Shown piece by piece: positions 1-4,952 of a DNA stretch of 5,903 nt (its first letter is position 1; each line of letters starts with the position of its first letter). The notes below the pieces were generated by a model. The model did no database searches. It was not told the origin of the DNA and saw only the letters and a list, made by a program, of their open reading frames with translations. The stretch is from Chloroflexota bacterium. GTDB taxonomy: Bacteria > Chloroflexota > Anaerolineae > 4572-78 > J111. Made by a program: the position numbers and the translations under genes. The stretch is taken from contig RFJV01000147.1 in NCBI GenBank assembly GCA_003694775.1, positions 1 to 5,903 of the forward strand. The letters are read 5' to 3'.

Positions 1-47
1 GGTCCGGGGGGGTAACGATTCCGCCGTAAATCCTGTATCCTGAATGA

Positions 48-80
48 TGTAGGGGGCTGGCCCCAAACCCGCCCCCTGCG
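48..80. other. GC-rich stem-loop, possible terminator of an upstream gene
   Basis: AGGGGGC at 51-57 pairs perfectly with GCCCCCT at 71-77 across a 13-nt loop. Pairing extends outward through U·G, G-C and U·G pairs to 48 and 80. A competing smaller hairpin, GGGGC (53-57) with GCCCC (60-64), shares the left arm. No T-run follows directly; the nearest is TATTTTCTC at 88-96. A terminator role for whatever lies to the left is therefore only possible, and the stem could equally be part of a dispersed repeat. Confidence 0.35.
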
Positions 81-104
81 AACCCCGTATTTTCTCAAGC
101 GTTG

Positions 105-136
105 GACAGTCCCTGGCAGGACGACACCGAGGGATA
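105..136. repeat. Direct repeat copy 1 (GACAGTCCCT...GGACGACA)
   Basis: This copy begins GACAGTCCCT, has a 4-nt variable centre (GGCA), and continues GGACGACACCGAGGGATA. The second copy at 198-227 matches in the first 10 nt and in most of the second half, differing in the centre and in a few bases near the end. The arms GTCC (109-112) and GGAC (119-122) can pair, so each unit is itself a small hairpin. The heptamer GCAGGAC (116-122) recurs at 145-151 inside the neighbouring palindrome, so the whole 105-227 block appears to be built from related pieces. Confidence 0.55.
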
Positions 137-139
137 AAA

Positions 140-177
140 TTTCTGCAGGACAACTGCTAGCAGTTGTCCTACAGAAA
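140..177. repeat. 38-nt near-perfect palindrome
   Basis: The sequence is symmetric about 158/159 (CTAG centre). Bases 140-158 pair with 159-177 with one mismatched pair out of 19 (C146 against A171). The core AGGACAACTGC / GCAGTTGTCCT is perfect. In RNA this gives a long stem, with a loop of about 4 nt once the innermost pairs open. The palindrome lies between two related direct repeats (105-136 and 198-227). It could be a terminator stem, a dispersed palindromic repeat, or a dyad protein-binding site; the sequence alone does not decide. Confidence 0.8.
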
Positions 178-184
178 CGTTTTT
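140..184 (+). terminator. Possible rho-independent terminator
   Basis: The long stem formed by the palindrome is followed by CG and five T residues (180-184), a passable intrinsic terminator for transcription entering from the left. On the opposite strand the stem is followed by a short run reading TTTTATCCC, so a bidirectional role is possible. Against it, the stem is far longer than a usual terminator stem and two bases separate it from the T-run. I cannot see the upstream gene it would serve. Confidence 0.4.
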
Positions 185-197
185 CCAGCAGGAGTCC

Positions 198-227
198 GAC
201 AGTCCCTTTGGGACGACAACGAGAATA
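198..227. repeat. Direct repeat copy 2 (GACAGTCCCT...GGACGACA)
   Basis: This is the diverged partner of the copy at 105-136, with the 10-nt start GACAGTCCCT, a shortened centre (TTG), and then GGACGACAACGAGAATA. The centre forms a perfect small hairpin, GTCCC (202-206) with GGGAC (210-214) and loop TTT. Copy 1 also keeps hairpin potential although its centre differs, which hints that the fold, not just the sequence, is kept. Confidence 0.55.
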
Positions 228-261
228 TCTGTACCGGGCGCAGGTGAAAATGGGGATATAA

Positions 262-353
262 CCCTCACCCCTCCCCCTAACCCCCTCCCCTCTCCCTCGG
301 ATGGGAGAGGGGAGGGGGAAACCCGCCGCAGGCGGGTAGGGGTGGGGTGAGGG
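262..353. repeat. Long imperfect palindromic element, three-way-junction fold
   Basis: Three paired segments are visible. The inner arm CCCCCTCCCCTCTCCC (281-296) is perfectly complementary to 303-318, with a 6-nt loop TCGGAT. A second hairpin, CCCGCC (322-327) with GGCGGG (331-336), has loop GCA. An outer stem joins CCCTCACCCC (262-271) to GGGGTGAGGG (344-353), continued past a mismatch by CCCC and TA. Together they form a Y-shaped fold. The pattern CCCTCACCCC...CTCTCCC...GGGAGAGG...GGGTGAGGG is, from memory, typical of dispersed intergenic repeats in several bacterial phyla; I could not check copies elsewhere in this genome. Confidence 0.75.
334..353 (+). promoter_or_regulatory. G-quadruplex motif 31 nt before copCD
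   Basis: On the + strand the bases read G3-TA-G4-T-G4-TGA-G3, which satisfies the standard G3+N1-7 quadruplex rule with short loops of 2, 1 and 3 nt. It overlaps the right arm of the palindromic element, so a quadruplex and the hairpin would compete for the same bases. If transcribed it would sit in the copCD 5' leader, close to the ribosome binding site at 376-382. The motif is seen directly; a regulatory role is inference. Confidence 0.5.
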
Positions 354-375
354 CTGTCCCCCCAACGCTATTCTC

Positions 376-382
376 AGAGGAG
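376..382 (+). promoter_or_regulatory. Ribosome binding site of copCD
   Basis: AGAGGAG lies just before two consecutive ATG codons at 385 and 388. The spacing is only 2 nt to the first ATG and 5 nt to the second, so the second ATG is probably the one mainly used, shortening the protein by one residue. Confidence 0.75.
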
Positions 383-384
383 CG

Positions 385-2349
385 ATGATGAAGGTTGCCG
401 GGTTTCCCCTTTTCAAGCTGTTTGCCGTTGCCCATCCCCACCGGACATTCCTGTGGCGACACGCCGTTGCCTGGCTGGTTGTGCTGGGGTGGCTGGTGTT
501 ATTGCCGGGGCCAGCCTCGGCGCATGCCTCGCTGGTTCGTTCTACTCCTGCCGGAAACGCCACTCTCACCGACCCTCCCCATGAGGCCCGCCTCTGGTTT
601 AGCGAGCCGGTTTCGCCTGCTTTCAGCACGGTAACCATCATCGATGGGCAGGGCCGTGCCATCCCGCCGGTCTCCATCCGGGTGGGGGATGACGACCCCA
701 CTCTGCTGATTGTCACCCTGCCCGACCTGCCGCCCGGCCTGTACAACCTTCGCTGGAAAGTCCTGTCCGAAACCGACGGCCATTTTACCCAGGGGCCGCT
801 GGTCTTCGGCGTGGGCAGTGAAGTTTCTGCCGCTTCAGCCGCAACCGCATCCGAACCGGCGTCTTCAATCCCACTGGTGGAAGTTTTCCTGCGCTGGCTG
901 AATTTTGCCGGTTTGATGGGGCTGGTGGGAGCCGCAGGGGTGGCGGCAGTGGTGCTGAAGCCGTCGCCGGGCGCGCTCCGGGAGCGGCGGTTCATGCGGC
1001 TCCTCCATCACCGCGTTCTGCGCTGGGCGTTCTGGTGTACCGCCGCGGCCCTGCTTGCCGGGGGGGGGGTGCTGGGCTGGCAGGTGGTAGTTCTGCGCCC
1101 GACCCTGCCGGAAAATGCCGCCCTGACCGCAGTGGTCTGGCAGTTGGTCAGCCATACGCGGTGGGGCCAGATGTGGCTGGCCCGTCAGGCCGTGCTGGCC
1201 GCGGCGATGTTCTGCCTGCGGCGGCGGTATCCCCTGCCGGTGACCGGCCTGCTGGCCGTGGGCGCGGTCGGTTTGCAGGCGTCGATGGGCCATGCCTCCG
1301 GCCTGTCCCGCGCCCCGGCCCTGGCGGTCACGCTGGATGCCCTGCACATTGCCGCGGCAGGAATCTGGGTTGGAGGGTTGCTGGCTCTGGTGGTGGCTTC
1401 CCTTTTGCTGTACCGCCAGACCGGTTACCGCTTTGCCGGCCTGTCCGGCAGAGTCTGGAAGCGGTTCAGCCCGCTGGCTGTGCTGGGGGTGCTGGTGCTG
1501 GTCGCCAGCGGCCTGTACAGCACCGGGCGGCAGGCCGCTTCTGTGGATGCGGTGCTGACCACCCGGTACGGGCAGTTTCTGGCGGGCAAGCTCTCCCTGG
1601 TTCTGCTGGTCGGTATGGTAGGGCTGGTCAACTCGATGCTCCTTCACCCCCGTCTGGCCGCGCCGCTGGCCCGTCTGCTGAAAAAGCCGCCGGGCTGGAC
1701 GCCGGTTTCGCCCCACCGCCTGTCGCGGCTGGTGCTGGTTGAAGCCGGCCTGGGCCTGCTGGTTGTTCTGGCAACCGGGGTTATCACCACCCTGCCAACG
1801 GCGAACGGCCCGGAATTTTCTGCCTCTCCTGCCGATACGCCTGCCGCGTTCAGCCAGCAGGTGGATGATATGGTCATTACATTTTCTGCCCGGCCCAACC
1901 GGCCCGGACAAAATCTGTTTTCAATCCGGGCGGTCAGCGTGCGCAAACCGCCGCCGGCGGAAATGATGCGCCTCATCGTCCGTCTGACCTACCTGGACCA
2001 GGATTTCGGGCGGATGTCGGTGGATGCGGTGGAAATTGAGCCGGGGCTGTACCAGGTGGGGGGAAACTACTTCACCAACCCCGGTCGCTGGAAAGTCCAG
2101 GTGATTGCCCGCCGCCGCGGCCTGAAGGACGCTTCGGCCCAGTTCCAGTGGGTAGTGCCGCCGGCTTCGGCGCGGGCCGAGATTGTCTCGACCCGGCCTC
2201 TGGAACCGGTTTTGACCATCACCGCGGGGATGGTCATCCTGCTGGCAACGGCCGGTCTGACGGGCCTGTATTTCCGCCGCCGCACTGCCGCCCGGCCCAG
2301 GGCCAGAATTGCCCTGCCGGGGTCGGTGCAGGTGCAGAATGGGGGTTAA
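385..2349 (+). CDS. copCD: Copper resistance protein, CopC-CopD-FixH/YtkA-like fusion
   Basis: This is a membrane protein for copper handling, of the CopC/CopD (YcnJ-like) family. A signal segment (about 27-46) ends in ASA, and mature CopC starts at His47. His47 with Asp131 and His133 of the DGH motif match the family's Cu(II) ligands. The CopC domain spans about 47-144 and lacks the Met-rich Cu(I) stretch, so it is probably Cu(II)-only. The CopD part has about eight membrane segments (roughly 164-470), with the MGHAS (H303) and DALHIAAAGIWVGGL (H321) motifs. An extracytoplasmic FixH/YtkA-like domain (about 493-591) and a last membrane helix (609-631) with an Arg-rich cytoplasmic tail follow. 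Numbering is from ATG 385; ATG 388 has better ribosome-site spacing. Known family roles are copper uptake or resistance, and direction cannot be told here. The next gene starts 3 nt after the stop. A run of ten G residues lies at 1060-1069. Confidence 0.92.
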   Translation: MMKVAGFPLFKLFAVAHPHRTFLWRHAVAWLVVLGWLVLLPGPASAHASLVRSTPAGNATLTDPPHEARLWFSEPVSPAFSTVTIIDGQGRAIPPVSIRVGDDDPTLLIVTLPDLPPGLYNLRWKVLSETDGHFTQGPLVFGVGSEVSAASAATASEPASSIPLVEVFLRWLNFAGLMGLVGAAGVAAVVLKPSPGALRERRFMRLLHHRVLRWAFWCTAAALLAGGGVLGWQVVVLRPTLPENAALTAVVWQLVSHTRWGQMWLARQAVLAAAMFCLRRRYPLPVTGLLAVGAVGLQASMGHASGLSRAPALAVTLDALHIAAAGIWVGGLLALVVASLLLYRQTGYRFAGLSGRVWKRFSPLAVLGVLVLVASGLYSTGRQAASVDAVLTTRYGQFLAGKLSLVLLVGMVGLVNSMLLHPRLAAPLARLLKKPPGWTPVSPHRLSRLVLVEAGLGLLVVLATGVITTLPTANGPEFSASPADTPAAFSQQVDDMVITFSARPNRPGQNLFSIRAVSVRKPPPAEMMRLIVRLTYLDQDFGRMSVDAVEIEPGLYQVGGNYFTNPGRWKVQVIARRRGLKDASAQFQWVVPPASARAEIVSTRPLEPVLTITAGMVILLATAGLTGLYFRRRTAARPRARIALPGSVQVQNGG

Positions 2350-2352
2350 ACG

Positions 2353-3075
2353 ATGAGAAAAACGTGGATGCTGTGGTTGTTGCTGGGGTTGCTTGTTCTG
2401 TCTTTGGCCGGATGTGCACCCGCAGAACAGGCCGTTCAAATAGAGGTGCAGGTTTCGCCCCAGCCGCCCGCGGTTGGGCCGGCTCATCTGCAAATCCAAC
2501 TGCTGGATTCCGGCGGACACCCGCTGGCGGCGGAAAAAGTCAGCCTGGAGGCCGCGATGTCTGGTCCGGAAATGCCGCCGGTAAAGGCTCTGGCTCGACC
2601 TGCCGGTGACGGTCGCTACGAGGCTCCGTTCCGCTGGTCAATGCCCGGCCAGTGGACACTAACCGTTGCCGCGGTGCTTTCCGGCGGGCAGACAGTCACT
2701 CGGCAGGTCAACCTGGATGTTGCCCCCGCAGACAACCAGTCTGCCGCCAACCGGGTGCTGGTTCCCAATCACGGCGCGGCTATTCACCTGGAATCACCGC
2801 CGGACGGAGCGGTCTTTGCCGCCGGACAGGTGGTGCCGGTTCGGGTGTCGGTAGAGAATTTTACCCTGGGCGAGGACGGCAACCACTGGCACGTGTACGT
2901 TGATGGCCAGCCGCAGCGGATGATTATGGGAAATATTCTGACCGCCGAACTGCCCGACCTGCCGCCTGGCGAACACACAATCTCGGTGTACCTGTCCAAT
3001 GGCGAGCACGCCGACCTGGCAGAGGGGGACAGTGTCCGGATAGAGATTGCTGAACCTGCCGCGGGGGGGAATTAG
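2353..3075 (+). CDS. Lipoprotein with FixH/YtkA-like domain and His/Met-bearing C-terminal domain
   Basis: This is a predicted surface lipoprotein of 240 residues. The leader has a clear lipobox, LAG-C, with lipidated Cys21. Residues about 28-123 resemble the FixH/YtkA-like beta-sandwich: MSGPEMPPVKA, then GRYEAPFRWSMPGQWTLTV, the usual 'G-Y-...-W-M-G-W-L-V' pattern, and similar to the C-terminal domain of the preceding copCD product. Residues about 140-232 form a second beta-rich domain with HWHVYVDG (H178, H180), a Met pair (M190, M192), PPGEH (H208) and NGEHADL (H219). The fold resembles the 'GHWHxYVDG...PPGxHTxxVxL' domains seen in other secreted proteins; I cannot name the family with certainty. 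Copper binding by the His/Met residues is inference, supported by tight linkage to copCD (3-nt gap, weak G-rich ribosome site, probable translational coupling). Confidence 0.85.
   Translation: MRKTWMLWLLLGLLVLSLAGCAPAEQAVQIEVQVSPQPPAVGPAHLQIQLLDSGGHPLAAEKVSLEAAMSGPEMPPVKALARPAGDGRYEAPFRWSMPGQWTLTVAAVLSGGQTVTRQVNLDVAPADNQSAANRVLVPNHGAAIHLESPPDGAVFAAGQVVPVRVSVENFTLGEDGNHWHVYVDGQPQRMIMGNILTAELPDLPPGEHTISVYLSNGEHADLAEGDSVRIEIAEPAAGGN
3063..3070 (+). promoter_or_regulatory. G-rich ribosome binding site that supports the protease start at 3080
   Basis: GGGGGGGA lies 9 nt before ATG 3080, at the very end of the previous gene. The earlier in-frame ATG at 3047 lies deep inside that gene, lacks a comparable site, and would add 11 residues ahead of a normal signal peptide. 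This decides the start in favour of 3080. Confidence 0.55.
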
Positions 3076-3079
3076 CCGG

Positions 3080-4948
3080 ATGCGCCGCTTTTGTTGTGCC
3101 CTGTTCAGGAGATGGGTAGGAAACCGCCTGGCCGCCGCCCTGGCCGCGGCCCTGGTGCTGGGGCTGGTCTGGCTGTTCCCTGCCGCCGCAGATTCCCCGC
3201 CGGTTATCGACCCGGCCCTGCAGAACCTTCTGCGCTCAGCCCGGCCCGGCGACACCTTCAGCGTGATTGTGCGCCTTAAGGACCAGCCCCGCCTCGACCG
3301 CCAGCAGTCGCCGCCGGGAGAAAGCCGGCAGGCCCGGCTGAGCCGGGTAGTGCGGACGCTCCAGCAGGTCGCCACGACGAGCCAGCAGAATCTGCGGGGG
3401 CGTCTGCAGGTGTGGCAGTCGCAGGGAAAGGTGAACCGGATAACGCCGTTCTGGATTTTCAACGGCCTGGCCGTGACCGCCGTGCCGGAGGTCATCCAGC
3501 AAATGGCCCTCCAGCCGGAAGTGGCCTCGATTACCCTGGACAGCACCATCCCTGCACCGCCACCACCGCCGGAAATTGGTGTGCAGGCCGTGGAGGCCAA
3601 TCTCCAGCTGGTCAACGTACCGGCAGTGTGGAGTCAGGGCTATACCGGTCAGGGGATTGTGGTGGCTACAATGGACACCGGTGTGGGGTACGACAGCAGT
3701 TTTTCCCATCCGGCCCTGTTTGCTCGCTGGCGGGGGGGGAGCAACAGCTGGTTCGACCCCTACGGCCAGCACGCCCAGCCGGCAGACCTGAACGGGCACG
3801 GAACCCGGACGATGGGCATTATGATTGGCGGGGTGGACGGCAACACCGGCCTGGCGTTTGGCCTGGCCCCCGATGCCCAATGGGTGGCGGTGAAGATTTT
3901 TAACGACCAGGGGAAGGGGACAACCTCGGCTATTCACCAGGGGTTTCAATGGCTGTTGGACCCGGACGGCAATCCCGATACGCCCGACGCACCGCACGTG
4001 GTCAGCAATTCCTGGATTTGGTACCAGGGATGCCAGCTTGAATTCCAGCCCGACCTGCAGGCCCTCCGGGCGGCAGGTATTCTGCCGATTTTTGCCGCCG
4101 GCAACGATGCCTCGGTCAGCCACAGCCCGGCCAACTACCCCGAAGCCTTTGCCGTGGGCGCGGTCGATAACAACGATGTCATCTGGGATGATGGTCCGGG
4201 GGGAAGCAGTAGCCGGGGGCCGTCTGCCTGCGATGGAACTATCTATCCGGAAATCACAGCACCGGGGGTAAGCATCCATACCACCTCGCTCTACGGGTCG
4301 TATTTCAACGCCACCGGGACCTCGATGTCTGCTCCCCACGTGGCCGGCGCGCTGGCGCTGTTGCTCCAGGCGTTTCCCGGTTTGCCGGTTGACCAGCAGG
4401 AAGCGGCCCTCCTCAACGGCGCGGTAGAGCTGGGACCTGTCGGCCCGGACAACACCTACGGCTACGGGCGGCTGGACGTGCTGGCCTCCCTGCAGTGGCT
4501 GGAGCAGAACGTTCAGGTGGCAGACCTGGCCGTCACCCAGACGGCCTGGCCGGAAACGGTCACCGCGGGCGCACCTCTGACCTACACCATTACCATCAGC
4601 AATTCGGGACAGGTTGTTGCTTCTGCGGTAGCCCTGACCGACACCCTCACTCCGGCAGATGTGGCCGTGGGTGACCCGCTGGCCTCCCAGGGAACCTGCG
4701 GTCCGCCCGCCGCCAACAGCTTTGCCTGCAGTCTGGGCAGTCTGCTTCCCGGCAGTACGGCCACCGTGACCGTGGTGGTGACTCCGGCGACAGCCGGCAT
4801 TACCCTGACCAATGCCATCACTGCCGCCACCAGCGCCGTAGAAATCAATCTGCTGAACAACCAGGCAGTATTCCAAAGCGCAGTGATTGCTTCCAGCCCC
4901 CCGCTGGAGAAGGTGTTCCTGCCGCTTATCATCAGAAATCAGGAGTGA
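3080..4948 (+). CDS. Secreted subtilisin-family (S8) serine protease, bacillopeptidase F-like, with DUF11 tail
   Basis: This is an exported serine endopeptidase of 622 residues from ATG 3080. The signal peptide (1-37) is Arg-rich, then hydrophobic, then ends PAAA-D. An I9-like propeptide (about 58-154) should act as intramolecular chaperone and inhibitor. The catalytic domain (about 180-470) has the full triad: Asp199 (ATMDTG), His240 (NGHGT), Ser415 (GTSMSAPHVAG), and oxyanion Asn342 (FAAGND). Segments SNSWFDPYGQ, APHVVSNSW, NYPEAFAVGAVD and SSRGPS resemble bacillopeptidase F. The residues after the catalytic His read HGTRTMG where HGTH is usual; the triad itself is intact, so activity is expected. 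A DUF11 domain (about 482-603) with a likely disulfide pair (TCGPP...FACSLG) follows, then a short tail ending VFLPLIIRNQE. The substrate is unknown. It starts 4 nt after the lipoprotein gene, so it belongs to the operon. Confidence 0.93.
   Translation: MRRFCCALFRRWVGNRLAAALAAALVLGLVWLFPAAADSPPVIDPALQNLLRSARPGDTFSVIVRLKDQPRLDRQQSPPGESRQARLSRVVRTLQQVATTSQQNLRGRLQVWQSQGKVNRITPFWIFNGLAVTAVPEVIQQMALQPEVASITLDSTIPAPPPPPEIGVQAVEANLQLVNVPAVWSQGYTGQGIVVATMDTGVGYDSSFSHPALFARWRGGSNSWFDPYGQHAQPADLNGHGTRTMGIMIGGVDGNTGLAFGLAPDAQWVAVKIFNDQGKGTTSAIHQGFQWLLDPDGNPDTPDAPHVVSNSWIWYQGCQLEFQPDLQALRAAGILPIFAAGNDASVSHSPANYPEAFAVGAVDNNDVIWDDGPGGSSSRGPSACDGTIYPEITAPGVSIHTTSLYGSYFNATGTSMSAPHVAGALALLLQAFPGLPVDQQEAALLNGAVELGPVGPDNTYGYGRLDVLASLQWLEQNVQVADLAVTQTAWPETVTAGAPLTYTITISNSGQVVASAVALTDTLTPADVAVGDPLASQGTCGPPAANSFACSLGSLLPGSTATVTVVVTPATAGITLTNAITAATSAVEINLLNNQAVFQSAVIASSPPLEKVFLPLIIRNQE
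4941..4945 (+). promoter_or_regulatory. Ribosome binding site of the last gene, inside the protease 3' end
   Basis: AGGAG is read as part of the last codons of the protease gene and lies 7 nt before ATG 4953, ideal spacing. The next gene's start signal is therefore embedded in the preceding gene, which supports both the chosen start and co-translation. Confidence 0.85.
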
Positions 4949-4952
4949 AACA

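Larger units (their letters stand above)
1..384. other. Repeat-rich intergenic region upstream of copCD
   Basis: No convincing coding frame is present here. Frame 1 gives four codons (GPGG) and then TAA at 13-15, which might be the end of an upstream gene but is too short to judge. The region is a mosaic of inverted and direct repeats: a stem-loop at 48-80, a palindrome at 140-177 flanked by two related direct repeats, and a long C-rich/G-rich folded element at 262-353. I saw no tRNA, CRISPR array or clear sigma-70 promoter. Only 31 nt separate the last repeat from the copCD start, so the promoter probably lies upstream of, or inside, the repeats. Confidence 0.75.

Noticed and set aside
105..227. 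Repeats read as a CRISPR array
   Set aside because: There are only two diverged copies, with a palindrome instead of a unique spacer between them, and no cas genes nearby.
257..262. TATAAC as a -10 promoter element for copCD
   Set aside because: No acceptable -35 hexamer occurs about 17 nt upstream (the bases there are GC-rich), so a promoter cannot be supported, though a non-standard one is not excluded.
277..462. 61-residue minus-strand frame over the G/C-rich repeat
   Set aside because: Its C-terminal part is simply the translated palindromic repeat and its N-terminal part overlaps the copCD start; no ribosome site or domain supports it.
1035..1742. 235-residue + strand frame inside copCD
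   Set aside because: It is Gly/Ala/Arg-rich shadow coding in a different frame from the well-supported CopD membrane region.
865..1911. 348-residue open frame on the minus strand
   Set aside because: It is antisense to copCD, full of Gln/Arg/Pro/His low complexity, and has no recognisable motif.
3047..3079. Upstream ATG as the protease start
   Set aside because: It would overlap the preceding gene by 29 nt and put 11 extra residues before a normal signal peptide; the G-rich site before ATG 3080 fits better.
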